In this document: positions 34,406-45,189 of the stretch, piece after piece
Numbering within the stretch: position 1 is the first letter of the stretch
How the letters are laid out: the number at the start of each line of letters is the position of its first letter
NCBI GenBank assembly: GCA_028564925.1
Contig: CM053029.1
Location: 294,849,168-294,913,167, forward strand
Direction: 5' to 3'
Source of the DNA: Lithobates sylvaticus
Lineage: Eukaryota; Chordata; Amphibia; Anura; Ranidae
Length of the DNA stretch: 64,000 bases
The notes under the pieces: generated by a model
Databases searched by the model: none
What the model was told of the DNA's origin: nothing
The model's input: only the letters and a program-made list of their open reading frames with translations
Position numbers and translations under genes: made by a program

Positions 34406-34507
34406 TATCACGCACAGGAAACCGACAAAGACCGGCGGCCTTTGGGCTGCTTATATACCCTCCGGGCTCCTCCCATAACTTCAGGCCGGTACCCGGCCTT
34501 CCAATTT
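34406..34507 (-). repeat. Ngaro split direct repeat A1 (5' end of element)
   Basis: 102 bases, identical by eye to 28104-28205. As read on the + strand it starts TATCACGCACAGG and ends GGCCTTCCAATTT. It contains CTGCTTATATACCCTCC, a TATA-like sequence; on the minus strand this reads GGGTATATAAGCAG, a plausible promoter for the element. The inferred outer edge is the TTT shared with the host flank. Confidence 0.9.
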
Positions 34508-34590
34508 GTCTTCTTTTTGTTTCAAATTTCAAGCCCAACTTTGAGCAAATTTGGTGCCACTTCTAACCTTCCCACCCATGATCTATTTCA

Positions 34591-35054
34591 TTAAAGCGTA
34601 GTTCCAGCCTGGGTGAAAAAAAAATAAGTCAGCAGCTACAAATACTGTAGCTGCTGACTTTTAATATAAGGACAGTTACCGGTCCAGGGAGCTCGCAATG
34701 TCGGCACCCGAAGCCAACCCGTCCCTTGGCTCCGGGTGCAGGTGCCGGCATCCCTACTAAGGGAAGCCTTGCAGCTTCACAGCTTTCTTCCTACTGCGCA
34801 TGTGTAAGTCCCGCAGCGCTTTGTGAATAGTCCTGTCTTCTTCTGGACACACGGGTCCCAGAAGGCAACAGGGGGAAGGAGGAGGGAGCAATAAAATTGC
34901 GGAAGTAACCTCGCCGCAGCGACATGGGGCAGAAGTCCCAAAGAAAATGCCAAAAAGGTATGAAAAAGAAAAAAAAATATCCAAAAACATGGGGGATGGG
35001 GGTGTGCTTTTGTTTCAAATGGAGTTCAATTTCTGCCAGGAACTCCTTTACCAA
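34591..35054. mobile_element. TTAA MITE of the AGTTCC/hairpin family (C)
   Basis: Begins TTAAAGCGTAGTTCCAGCC, with the hairpin AGTCAGCAGCTACAAATAC...GCTGCTGACTTTTAAT at 34627-34666 and GGACAGTTACC after it. It ends near CCAGGAACTCCTTTA. No coding capacity. 35060-35700 has a C-run near 35160 and nothing else recognised. Confidence 0.65.
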
Positions 35055-35703
35055 TTTTTTAAAACCCTTTCTTACTGACCTTAGCCTTCAGTCACAGGAC
35101 CCTCTGGGGTCTGGACCCACCACTGACCAATCTTGTCTTCTACCCAAACCTCTAAATCCCCCCCCCCCCCCCAACATTCTTCCCATTGTCATGACATTAG
35201 GACTTTGTAAGGATTTCACTGATGAACCCAATTAGAAGGGTCTACGTCACTAGGCAGTGATGTAGGCACCCACAGAAGGACCCTCTTACTCTGCAGTCCA
35301 GAAGATAGCACACTTGGGACCCAGGGCCCCATGTTACCTGAGATTCATTTAAGTATTTTGGCATTTTTTTTTTATGAGGTTGCTAGAGAGGGTGGGGTAT
35401 TGTTTAGTGGTGGTGGGGGGAATCCATAGCTAGGCCTCAAGAATTATGAATATGCATATTAATCCATCCTCAAAGTTTACAACCGAAGCATTCATATTTT
35501 TCAAGTTGTTTTGTCAGTTCCCCCTCCTCCCAGCAGTTACTTGGTAGAATTTTATCCTAATTCCTAATGGAAAAACAGAGCAGGAACACTGGAAGGGGGA
35601 AGCTAAGCTTCTGCGAGAACGGTTTTGAATGGCTTCATTGATTTTGCTGTAAATTTTCATTATGTAAGTATTTCAATGTCCATAGCCTGACCATAGTTAC
35701 ACT

Positions 35704-36089
35704 TTAAAGGGATTCTAAAGGTAAACTTATTTTTTTTAAATAACAAACCTCTTATACTTTCCTGTTCTGTGCAATGATTTTGCACAGAGCAGCCCCAATC
35801 CTCCGCTTCTAGGGTCCCCTGCTAGCGCTCCTGGCCCCTCCCCCCACAGAGTGCCCTGGAGCAAGCCGCTTGCTATAGGTGTACTCATGTGTGTTCGCTC
35901 CCGAGCCGGCTCTGTGTGTCAATAAGAAAAATTAGCTGTAATTGACATCAGCAGGAGCCAGTGGCTCCCACTGCTGTGTCTGAGCCAATGAGGAGAGAGA
36001 GAGCACATTGCTAGATCGAGATCGGGCTCAGGTAAGTATTTAGGGTGGGGGCTATGGGGGACCTGCATGCAGAAGGTTTTTTACCTTAA
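35704..36089. mobile_element. TTAA-flanked frog MITE, GGGATTCTAAAGGTAAAC type
   Basis: TTAA at 35704-35707 and at 36086-36089, with AAGGTAAAC on the left and TTTTTTACC on the right as loose inverted ends. It contains TGTTCTGTGCAATG/CATTGCACAG-like paired text around 35763-35790 and GAGTACACC-type promoter-free filler. No gene. Confidence 0.5.
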
Positions 36090-36102
36090 TGCATAGAATA
36101 TA

Positions 36103-36504
36103 TTAAAAAGGAGCTCCAGGCTCCTTCAGAAAAATTTAAGTCAATAGCTACAAATACTGTAGCTGGTGACTTCTAATATTAGGGTGCTTACCTGTCCAGA
36201 AACCCAGCGGTGTCCTCACCTGAGTCGATTTTTCAATTGGCTATTGGGCGCTCACGCCACCATCTTGACTAGGGGAAACCGGCAGTGAAGCCTTGTGGTT
36301 TCACAGACGGTTTCCTACTTCGCATGTGCGAAGCTTGCTGCACTTTGTGAATGGGCCGGCTGCAGGGGAAGGAGGAGGGGGCCAGCCATACTTCCTGTTA
36401 AAAACCAGGAAACCACTACCCCCCTCCCCCAAATGTGACAGTGGAGGGGGGTAGGGAGGAGGCAGACAAGCGGAGCTCTCCTTTTGGGTGTAGCTTCGAT
36501 TTAA
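36103..36504. mobile_element. TTAA MITE of the hairpin family (D)
   Basis: TTAA at 36103-36106 and 36501-36504. The hairpin AAGTCAATAGCTACAAATAC...GTAGCTGGTGACTTCTAA lies at 36137-36176, followed by GGTGCTTACCTGTCCAG. The ends are AAGGAGCTCCAGG and, reversed, ATCGAAGCTACACCC, more diverged than in the other copies. Confidence 0.62.
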
Positions 36505-36777
36505 GGCGAAAATCCTTCTGCCTTTAGAGCCACGTTAAAGCAGAACTTCACTTAAAAGTGAATGTTTCGCTCATCTTCCTCTCCCTCCCCTGAAAGTTTT
36601 TTTTTTTTTTTTTTTTTCCTGGGAGTGGGTATCTTTTTCTGACAGTACCCCTACATCCAAGATAGTGGCCACAGGGATCTGAAGCCCAGCAAATAACTGT
36701 CCCAGGTGCAGACCGCACTGGAAGGGTAAATGCCTTTTGTTAAAACTAATTTTTTGAAAAGGGATGGAAGTCCCTCC

Positions 36778-37134
36778 TTAAAGTGGGGTGCCCCTTAAAA
36801 AAAAAATTTTTAAAAGTCAGCAGCTACAAATACTGCAGCTGCTGACTTTTAATAATCGGACACTTACCTGTCCCAGGGTCCAGCGATGCGGGGGAACGAA
36901 GCCCCCCCTCGTTTCCCGTGATATATGCCGCGCAGTCATCTGGGACCTGTCACGTGTCCCTGATGACTGACTGCGGCGAGGGGAAGTGAGGTCAGTGCCC
37001 GGGCACTGAAGGAGGCAGACTACGAGGGACCCCCTAGCAACAGGTGAGTAAAATTTATTTTTTTTTCCAATTATTTTATTTATTTATTTTTATGAATTTT
37101 AAGCTATTTATTTTTTTTTGGTGGAAACACTTTA
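36778..37134. mobile_element. TTAA MITE of the hairpin family (E)
   Basis: TTAA near 36778 and at 37131-37134. It has the hairpin AAAAGTCAGCAGCTACAAAT...GCAGCTGCTGACTTTTAA at 36813-36852, then GGACACTTACCTGTCCCAGG. It ends GGTGGAAACACTTTAA. 36531-36777 carries another end of the family (TTAAAGCAGAACTTCACTT) without a matching partner. Confidence 0.65.
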
Positions 37135-37212
37135 AGCAAGGGACTCTTCATTTTTCCCCTAGGCTCTTACATTCTCCTATTATTTCACAAGAAGCATGGA
37201 ATAGTGATATAT

Positions 37213-37566
37213 GTAGCGCCGATTTACTGTCGTTTTAGCGGGACTATGCGGCCGCTAGCGGGGCGGGTTTAACCCCCGCTAGCGTCTGAAAAAGGTTTAA
37301 AAGCACCCGCATAGCGCCGCTGCAGCGACGCTATGCTGGCGGTTTAGCGTTGCTGCCCCATTGTTTGAATACCCCACTCCTACAGTGCTGCAAAGATGCG
37401 GCTTGCAGGACGTTTTGTACCTTCTTGCAAGCGCACCGCTCCAGTGTGAAAGCACTCAGGCTTTCACACTGGAGACACAGGAGAGGCTCTTTACAGGCGC
37501 TATACAGGCGCTATTTTTAGCGCTGTAGCGCCTGTAAAGCACCTCCAGTGTGAAAGTAGCCTTACA
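37213..37566. mobile_element. MITE related to 109-436, left end missing
   Basis: Contains AGCGCCGATTTACTGTCG, paired AGCGGGGCGGGTTTAACCCCC/GCTAGCGTC text and the right end CCAGTGTGAAAGTAGCCTTA. The expected left terminal sequence is not present, so it is truncated. Confidence 0.55.
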
Positions 37567-37870
37567 ATGGCAGTTCATTCTTCAGATACTCATGTTTTTT
37601 CCACCACTGCATGTTATATTAAAAAATGTAAAATAAAATTCAGTGCTTTATTCACATTACCTACTGTCCACTCAGCTTTTTAGAGTGGTGGGGGTATAAA
37701 ATTAGTGTGTACAGTATGTCTCACTCCTCCACACTTTACAGTTCTGTGGATAACGAGATGATTAATATTTGCATGCCACATTAATTTCCCCACAGGCCAC
37801 TTAGACTTGTTCAATGGACCATAATGATAAGATGTGCTGCTCATTAAACTTTGATCATTTATTTATAAAG

Positions 37871-38025
37871 GTTTGGAAGGAAAAAGGTCTTGTTTGTTAC
37901 CATGGCTGTTCAGACTGGATTCAGCATAGTACAAGTCTTCTCCATCAATTGGGAAATGTTTACAGTCTTATTCCTCATTGTTGGCATGGGACAGATATCC
38001 AATTATGTGGCAGCTTTCATACTTG
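37871..38025 (+). CDS. slc22a4/5: OCTN transporter exon 3 (TM3-TM4)
   Basis: This 155-base exon follows the acceptor TTTATAAAG and ends at CTTG before GTAAGG. Its first base completes the split Arg codon, giving [20 protein letters not shown], the MFS motif A with its basic run. Two hydrophobic helices follow (TM3 around [17 protein letters not shown]4 around [20 protein letters not shown]). The exon ends one base into a Gly codon. Length and phases match the human exon 3 as recalled. The polypyrimidine tract at the acceptor is weak, but homology and phase fix the boundary. Confidence 0.94.
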
Positions 38026-38094
38026 GTAAGGATGCAGTATGTGTAAGTAGAGTGCTTACTGTAGTTTTTACTATATATTTTTTTAAATTTATTA

Positions 38095-38345
38095 CAGGTA
38101 TTTACATGTCATTGATCATTTACACAGCACTTTACAAACTGTAAATGCACATCAGTCCCTGCCTTCAAGGAGCTTACAATCTAAGGTTCCTATCTCGCAT
38201 GCATACATACACATAGTAGGGTCAGTTTAGACAGGATCCCATTAACCTTGAAGCATGTCGTTAAATTGTGGGAAAAACCGGAGTACCTGGAGGAAAGAAC
38301 AGGGAGGACATGCAGAAACTCCATGCAGGTATGGTCCTGCTTGGG
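38095..38345 (+). repeat. Old LINE/SINE tail widely shared among vertebrates
   Basis: CAGCACTTTACAAACTGTAA, CAGTCCCTGCCTTCAAGGAG, CTTACAATCTAAGGTTCCTA, GGAAAAACCGGAGTACCTGG and GAGGACATGCAGAAACTCCA appear in the order known from a retroposon tail seen in frogs, reptiles and fish. It is degenerate here. It directly follows exon 3. Confidence 0.6.
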
Positions 38346-38594
38346 ATTTACGGTTAACTTGAGGCCATCTCTCTGCTCTCTCCTGCTATTATCATGTTCT
38401 TTGTCAGCACATGTACATGCAGCAAAACTGATCGGCTCCTAGTGATGACATTTTCCAATCAGAGTACTTCTGTAAAGTGGATTTCAAGAGGCTCAAATAA
38501 AATCTGAGTCCGATATTTATATTAGTCACACATAAAAATAAATGTATAACTTTATAATATACAGTATATATAACTGTGATCATTATTGTTTTTT

Positions 38595-38921
38595 AACGGC
38601 ACTTTCACACGGGAGGGGGGGGGCGTCGGCGGTAAATCGCTTTACGGTCGCTAGCAGGGCGCTTTTAACCCCTTCCAGTGGCCAAAAAAGGGTTAAAAGC
38701 GCCACTGCCAAAGCATTTTGCAGGCGCTTTGGCAGCACTGGCCATTGATTTCAATAGCAGGGGCGTTTTAGGAGCGGTGTATTCACGCTCCCATCCTGCA
38801 AGAGCACCTACTCAGGCTTTCACACAGGGGTTGCAGGCGAGGCATTTTTCAAGCGCTTTACATAAGCTATTTTTTTAGCCCTTTAACGCCTGACAAAGGC
38901 CTCAGTGTGAAAGTAGCCTAA
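38595..38921. mobile_element. MITE related to 109-436
   Basis: Left ACGGCACTTTCACACGGG and right CAGTGTGAAAGTAGCCTAA are inverted ends. Internal GGGGCGTCGGCGGTAAATCG and GCGCTTTGGCAGC-type words match the family style. No gene. Confidence 0.6.
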
Positions 38922-38969
38922 TATGCGCCTGTATTCCAGCTCTAAATACAATTTATCTTGGGGAACCTC

Positions 38970-39405
38970 AAATTAGAATTGCACCAATAGCGTTTTTTTA
39001 ACCAGAGAGTATGAGTACCGATACCTTTGTGATGTGATTTGATCCCATACAAAATTAATGGGCTCAAATCACACTACAAAGAATCGCATACAATTTGAAC
39101 ATACATGTTATGTGATTCCTGTCCGAATCACATACGGTTTCCCCACCGCTCTTGTGTGAACCCAGGCTGAAGTCTCTATGACAAAGACACACAGAAGCTG
39201 TGCGGGAAACCGCATGGGATTTGGACAGGAATCGCTCCTCATTCCTGTTTAAATCACATGCAATTCTTTGCAGTGCGATTTGAGCTGATTTATTTTGTAT
39301 AGGCTCAAATCGCATCGCAAGGTATCAGAGCATTTGCATGAGTACAAGTACTTGTGCAGATGCTTAATATCAGCACCAATACCAATATCGACATGCAGCT
39401 CTACC
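38970..39405. repeat. Degenerate hAT-like element with 'ACCGATACC' ends
   Basis: Left AGAATTGCACCAATAGCG...GAGTACCGATACC and right CAGCACCAATACCAATATCG...GCAGCTCTACC are loose inverted counterparts, like the end at 19466. The middle has inverted CAAATCACACTACAAAG and CTTTGCAGTGCGATTTG. Heavily decayed. Confidence 0.45.
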
Positions 39406-39702
39406 TCAAATGTTTGGACAATCATGAACATTATTTATAGTAAAGTGATTGGAGGACACTCCCATTCATTTCTGTAGCCCAAATCTGTTCCTTTGCAGTA
39501 TAGTGGAGGCACCTGGCTCCAGGCAGGCTGTAAACACTGCTTGGTGTTGCCAAGGACCAGGAGTGAAGAGCAGGCTCACACTGCTACTGGTGAGTATACA
39601 TTTTGAGATGGGAATGAGGGACTACTAACAAATGTATGTAGGTATAGGACACACCCCTGCCACACCCCCTTATAGGAGAATTAACCCCAAAAAAAGGGTT
39701 AA

Positions 39703-40694
39703 TTAACCGCTTCCCGACCGCCCCATGTAGATATACGTCTACAGAATGGCACGGGCAGGCAAAACCACGTACCTGTACGTGGCCCTTTAAATGCCTGCCT
39801 GTGGGTCGCGCGCGCGCGCGCCGCCAGCGGCGCGCTCGCGACCCGGTCGGGAGCTCCGTGACCCCGGCCGCGGGACCAGCGGACCCGATCGCCGCTGGTG
39901 TCCCGCGATCGGGTTACGGAGCTGAAGAACGGGGAGAGGTTTGTGTAAACCTCTCCCCGCGCTTCCTACGCTGCCTGTCATTGATTGGCTGTTCCCGTTC
40001 ATTGGGAAAGCCAATCAATGACGTCAGACGTCAGCCCCGCCCCCTAATGTAAAAAAAAACACAACACACGTCAGAGCCCATAACCCCTCCCCTCCCCCTA
40101 GTGGTTAACTCTTTCACTACAACTGTCATTTATACAGGAATCCATGCATTTAAATAGCATTGATTGCTGTATAAATGACAATGGTCCCAAAAATGTGTCA
40201 AAAATGTCCGATGTGTCCGCCGTAATGTCGCAGTCACAATAAAAATCGCTGATCGCCGCCATTACTAGTAAAAAAAAAATATTAATAAAAATGCTATAAA
40301 ACTATCCCCTATTTTGTAAACACTATAACTTTTGCGCAAACCAATCAATAATCGCTAATTGCGATTTTTTTTTTTTTACCAAAAATATGTAGAAGAATAC
40401 GTATCGGCCTAAACTTTTTTATATATTTTTTGGGGATATTTATTTTAGCAAAAAATATTGAATTTTTTTCAAAATTGTCGCTCTATTTTTGTTTATAGCG
40501 CAAAAAATAAAAACCGCTGGGGCGATCAAATACCACCAAAAGAAAGCTCTATTTGTGGGAAAAACAGGACACCAATTTTGTTTTGGAGCCACGTCGCACG
40601 ACCGCGCAATTGTCAGTTAAAGCTACGCAGTGCCGAATCGCAAAAAGGGGCCTGGTCCTTTGGCTGCCAATTGGTCCGGGGCTGAAGTGGTTAA
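39703..40694. mobile_element. 1-kb TTAA-bounded 'TTAACCGCTTCCCGACCG' frog repeat
   Basis: TTAA at 39703-39706 and 40691-40694; left TTAACCGCTTCCCGACCGCC, right GGTCCGGGGCTGAAGTGGTT. The same blocks occur as in 25700-26350, in reverse order (GATGTGTCCGCCGTAATGTC, AACTTTTGCGCAAACCAATC, AAGAAAGCTCTATTTGTGGG). A (CG)n-rich tract at 39808-39830 could adopt Z-form. 40695-41196 shows nothing further. Confidence 0.7.
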
Positions 40695-41196
40695 ATGCAC
40701 AAGGGCTTTTTTTTTTACCACTACTATTCCTTTTATATTGGCTTTTAAAGTTTACAAATGCAGCAATTTAGAATTGGATAAAAGGTTTAGCACTGGGAAA
40801 CACTTTTAAAAGATAAAAAGTGCATTTTATATACAACTATATAGATCAGACCAAAATGAGGGACAAATCAGAGGGACAGAGGGGCATTGCTCCAAATTGG
40901 AGACAGTTCCTCAAAATCAATTGGGGGCTATGGGTTTGGGTTGGGCACTGACAATTTTTTTTGTTGTTAAACGTGTAGTTACAATTATTAGGAAATGGTA
41001 CCTGCACTGCCTACATTTGCCATGTGAAAAACAATGTTGTAACACCACTAAAAAGACTGCAATGGGCATCCACATAGATAGCAAATTAAATTGTAATTTT
41101 ATTTCTCTCATAAAGGGATGTTTTTATTATAGCTTAACTTAAGATGCTATCAGAAGAACTTGTACTAACATAATTTTCTGGACATCGTTTAACTAG

Positions 41197-41368
41197 GTGC
41201 AGAAATACTAGGCAAGTCCGTGCGCATTATATTCTCCACGCTGGGAGTTTGCATATTCTATGCCATTGGATACATGCTACTGCCACTTATAGCGTTCTTC
41301 ATTAGAGATTGGCGGATGCTTCTGCTGGCCCTCACTATTCCTGGATTGTTCTGTATTCCTCTGTGGTG
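41197..41368 (+). CDS. slc22a4/5: OCTN transporter exon 4 (GxxxxGKS motif, TM5-TM6)
   Basis: This 172-base exon follows AACTAG and ends TGGTG before GTAAGT. Joined to exon 3 it reads [15 protein letters not shown]. The G-A-E-I-L-G-K-S sequence matches the P-loop-like motif reported for OCTN1/OCTN2 (GTEILGKS in human), which most other SLC22 members lack. TM5 ([20 protein letters not shown]), the short loop FIRDWRM and TM6 ([17 protein letters not shown]) follow. The last Trp codon is split 2+1. The start has little pyrimidine support but is fixed by phase and homology. Confidence 0.95.
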
Positions 41369-41862
41369 GTAAGTTTAGCCCTTGCTGGGCATTTTTCTCA
41401 TCATCCACATTTTAATTGCTAAGATTGTACATAAGATTTTTTTTTCCCCAATACTTTAGTTAAAGAGCGGTAAATACAGAAACCACAACTGTGGTGTGTA
41501 TAACAAGGAACAATTCCATTAATAATAAGTCTACAGCACACAAAGCTTGTGTGTGTATAAAGATGTGAACATTTAAATGAAGTGCAGACTTTAAGCGTCA
41601 GGATCTAGGAAGTCTCTGTATCCCGCATTACATTTTACATGGTATACACCGGTTATCAAGGAGAAAGATCATAAAAGACCCTAGTCTCTCAGCAAGAGAG
41701 AAACAAGTAAGAAAATGGAAATGGAGGGGGGGGGGGTTATAGGTAAGGAGAAGAGGTGGGTGAAGAAGAGGAAAAAAAAGGGTGTGTGTGGACCAGAGCC
41801 TCCCATCAGCCACTACGTTCAGGCCTGGGGAGCCAGTATTATAGACCCCTACTCTTGGGGAT

Positions 41863-42561
41863 TTAAGTCACCAGTTCCACATACTCCTCAGAATAAACAA
41901 ACTCGTGCCAATAACACCCCTTTTTCAGAAATTTCTCACTAAAGCCCTTCTCTGTGGCCACCAAGTCCTCCGTCACATTGATTTCGGGTACTTTTTTCAG
42001 CCAAACAGCAACCAACGTCAGCTGTGTCTGCTTCCAGAAAAGCAGGATGCAACTTTTCACAGCTATGAGCAGGAGAGGCAAGATAGAGTTCCTGTAAACC
42101 TTGCTCGGAATCTCATGGTGATGCAAGAGGAAGAACGCAGGATCCCTCTGTAATTCCCGGTCAGTGAACTTTTGAATGGTGCAGTGGATCTCCCACCAAA
42201 AGGACTGCAGGAGGCGGCAGGACCAGAAGACGTGAAGAAGAGAACCAGATTCCTTCCCGCATCTCCAACAAAGATCTGAACACTGGGGGAACATTCTATG
42301 GATCTTCACCGGTGTATGATACCACCGGGTCAACACCTTTAAACCCAGCTTCCTGGTTTTTCGCGCAGATCGAGGTTTTGTAAGAGAAGAATCCTGTCCA
42401 CTTGTTTCCCTGTAAGTTGGAGCTCTAATTCTCGTTCCTATCTGGTGATCTAAGGAATTTTGAAGTCTGGTGGTGGGGCTAACCGCAATTGGTAGGCCTG
42501 AGAGACCGCATACTGCATTGGTGTTTGGTCCAGACATAGTAATTGAAAGGTAGTAAGGCAT
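41863..42561 (-). pseudogene. L1 ORF2 C-terminal region
   Basis: A 232-residue open stretch with LTRWYHTPVKIHRMFPQCSD then CWRCGKESGSLLHVFWSCRL. This matches the L1/Tx1 pattern RWYxTPxxLxxxxPxxSxxCWRCxxxxGxxxHxxWxC, and continues to the usual C-terminal helical text. The cysteine motif (C-x2-C-x8-H-x4-C) is whole. Confidence 0.85.
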
Positions 42562-43107
42562 CTCTGAAAGGGCTCAGGAGGGGGTAAAGAGCCAATGAAG
42601 TGGGCTAGTTTACCTTTTGCCAAATGGCAAGCCTGCAAGAACTGGATCATCATTGATTTGCCTTCTGGTCATCCATCATCTATTGGTAAGGAAATGACGG
42701 GCCTGAGATCGCTCCATCAATTTCAGTTCCCGGAATCTAGAGTCGTGGAGTCCAGGGCTAAATGCCGGATTACCGACTATGGGGGTTCACCACCCTGAGG
42801 AAAGGGCTCAGGATCTAAACAGGGAGGGCTTGGAAGTGGTACAGCAAATGCGTCATAACATTCATTTTCACTATGCTACACTGTCCGAACCATGAGAACA
42901 AGCCATTCTGCCAGGACTTGAAGGTCTTTTTTGATTGCTGCCAAAAAGGGGGGGGGGGGGGTTGATTGAAAACACATCTTCCACCCTACAGGATAAGAGG
43001 GTGCCCAGATCCTTTATATGCGCCGGGCCCACTTGAAGGGGAAGTCCACCCGAAGCAACTATGAGGCTGGCATGGATATGTTCAACGCCTCTTTTTTTAT
43101 AATTTAC

Positions 43108-43613
43108 TCAGAAAGATAACACTGCATAAGTCTTCAGTTCCGAGAGCAAGTTTGGAACAGAGACCAGGGAGTTAGACAGAAAGGAGAGTAAGTTGTCCGC
43201 AAATGCTGCAATTTTAGGGGGGAGAGTTGCATCCAAGTGAAAGCCAGTGATATCTGGATTGTTTATAATGGTACAGAGAAAAGGTTCCAGGGTCAGAATG
43301 ATTATCAAGGGGGACAGGGGCCACCCCTGATGTGTCCCATTAGTTATCTCAAACGATTGTGAGAGATGGCCATTCACCTTTACTTGAGCAGATAGGCAAG
43401 AATAAATCGCCTGGACCCAGTGCATCATCCGCTGCCCCAAGCCAATAATAGTCTTGTCAAAAAGGTCCAAGCCACCCTGTCAAATGCCTTCTCGGCGTCT
43501 GTCGAAAACAGGAACAGGGGGATTTTGTGAGCCTGTGCAGCATAGATCATGTTAAGCGCCCTAGTCGTGTTGTCCCTGGCTTCTCTCGTAGGGACGAACC
43601 CCCACTTGATCAA
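43108..43613 (-). pseudogene. L1 ORF2 reverse transcriptase fragments
   Basis: Two overlapping frames give TREARDNTTRALNMIYAAQ with LFLFSTDAEKAFDRVAW, and GTHQGWPLSPLIIILTLEPF followed by IAAFADNLLSFLS. These are RT motifs of L1-type LINEs. The frame shifts near 43430-43470. The YxDD box is FADN here, so the catalytic second Asp is lost, and GWPLSP replaces the usual GCPLSP. Confidence 0.85.
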
Positions 43614-43809
43614 AATGAACTAGCTATGGGATCAACGATATCAAGCGCATCAAAAGTTCTTTGGTGAATATTTTAAGATCCACATTTAAAAGAGAAATCG
43701 GCCAAAAGTTTTGACAATGTAGTTGGTCATTTCCCTCCTTTGGGAGCACAGTGTTATGTGCCCGAAGTGTATCCACTAGGGAAGTAGTCCCTTCCCCTGC
43801 AGCATTATT

Positions 43810-44339
43810 TTAATTTTTTTTTTTTTATAATTTCTTTATTTTTCTCTCTTTCTTTTAAACAAGGACAAAAACTTAAATGAACAGTCTTTCCAACGCTTAA
43901 CAATACATTTCTTTGTATGTACATCACAAGATAAATCAATACATTCTATTCCCTCTATCTCTAGACTTCAATAAGATTATATATATGAGTTTAGAGAAAC
44001 AACTAAGTTAGTAAGTGAAAAAAGGTATGACTGAGAGGTCAAAAACGAGGAAAAGACCTCCCTTTAATATTCCACCCCCCGTACTTTTATGCCTAACCTT
44101 AGGACGACGCTATCCCAAGACCTGGCCAAGATACAACTACTACCTTCTAATATTCCACCTACTTCCCCTATTTGTAGTTCATTTTCATTTCCCTCCTTGC
44201 CCCCCCCAAAAAAACAAACGATTTTTTACCCCCTCCCCCCAAATTCCAATCCTCGTTTCCTCCCCCCCCCCCTTCTCCTCTCTAAATTGCATTAACTTGC
44301 TTTTTTCCTTCCTCTAAAGAAATATAGCAGTTCCATTGT
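43810..44339 (-). mobile_element. LINE 3'-end insertion inside the L1, with 14-bp target duplication
   Basis: CCCTGCAGCATTAT stands on both sides (about 43796-43809 and 44340-44353). The insert starts with a T-rich run on the + strand (an A-tail for a minus-strand element), followed by about 500 bases of AC/CT-rich non-coding sequence. This is the form expected of target-primed insertion of a truncated LINE tail. Confidence 0.75.
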
Positions 44340-44802
44340 GCCCTGCAGCATTATACGTGGAAAGAAAATGTGGAGTCAAGAGATCCCCAAAAGTCCTGTA
44401 ATATAAGAGGGATTTGGCTAATTTCAATTGAGTTGTCACCAGAGCCATTTCCTCAGCTGACAGAGGCTCCTCTAGGGCGGCCAGTTCCTCATCTGAAAGG
44501 CGAGCAAGTCCTGACCTCTGTATATATTTCTGAATGGCTGTCCGTTTGGAGTTCTCCATTTCAGACATAGGACGAGGAAGATTATAAAGTGAGGTATAAT
44601 ATTTCCTAAAGATTTCTGCTATCTCCTCTGTAGTATGGGCCTTGGCGTGACTCTCATCCAGAAGCTCAGAGACGAACGTGCAGGCTTGCTGAGCTTTCAA
44701 AGCATGCGCCAGCAACTTCCCACAGTTGTCACTATGTTCATAGAACGTACGTCTGCATTTAGCAATCGTGGCTTTGGCTCTGTAAAACGGCAGCAAACCC
44801 AA
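44314..44802 (-). pseudogene. L1 ORF2 linker between endonuclease and RT
   Basis: A 162-residue frame containing ATIAKCRRTFYEHSDNCGKL, LLDESHAKAHTTEEIAEIFR and KYYTSLYNLPRPMSEMENSK. This is the usual L1 sequence between the endonuclease and RT domains (GxKxGKLLAxxLKxQ...I...FxxYYxxLY). Its last residues run into the secondary insertion. Confidence 0.75.
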
Positions 44803-44923
44803 TTGTTTTCATAAGACCGTGAGATCCGCCAAGGTCTTGTCCGCCATTGATTTCTTATGGGTGGCCTCCAGGGTCCTAATCTTTTCCAAAAGATCTACAG
44901 TTTGCTGGGATCTGGCTTTCTTG

Positions 44924-45117
44924 TTTTCAATTATTTTTATTACGATATTTTTCACATAAAAACATTCCATATTTCATTACAAAACCTTATAAGTAAACAT
45001 GCTTAACATACATATATATAAAACGCAACACATACTCACACAATTAACATAGTTCATTGATCAATCTCATAATACCTTCCTAACAACAGAGAAAAATGTT
45101 AAGGATATTCTATAGTC
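44924..45117 (-). mobile_element. Second LINE-tail insertion inside the L1, 13-bp target duplication
   Basis: TCTGGCTTTCTTG (44911-44923) and TCTGGCCTTCTTG (45118-45130) flank it with one mismatch. The insert begins TTTTCAATTATTTTTATTAC and is AT-rich and non-coding, again like a reversed A-tailed LINE end. The mismatch suggests it is older than an unmutated insertion. Confidence 0.7.
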
Positions 45118-45189
45118 TCTGGCCTTCTTGATACGAGACCCAAGCTTGATCATGACGCCCCTAATATAGCTCTTATGTGCCTTCCACAC

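Larger units (their letters stand above)
27864..34507 (-). mobile_element. Ngaro-type tyrosine-recombinase retrotransposon, young and nearly whole
   Basis: A 6.64-kb minus-strand element in intron 2. In its own orientation the order is: repeat A1 (34507-34406), leader with a 164-bp tandem array, gag-like gene, reverse transcriptase and RNase H, tyrosine recombinase, B1 (28333-28203), A2 (28205-28104), a 109-base spacer, and B2 (27994-27864). This A1 - genes - B1 A2 B2 layout of split direct repeats is the hallmark of Ngaro/PAT-like YR retrotransposons (kin of DIRS). Both A copies and both B copies look identical by eye, so insertion was recent. No integrase and no LTRs are present. The polymerase region appears broken about twice; the other genes look open. 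Confidence 0.9.

Noticed and set aside
39801-40052. GC-rich frame with Arg/Ala text, possible CpG-island promoter
   Set aside because: It lies within a TTAA-bounded frog repeat; a CG run alone does not support a promoter, and no downstream gene starts here.
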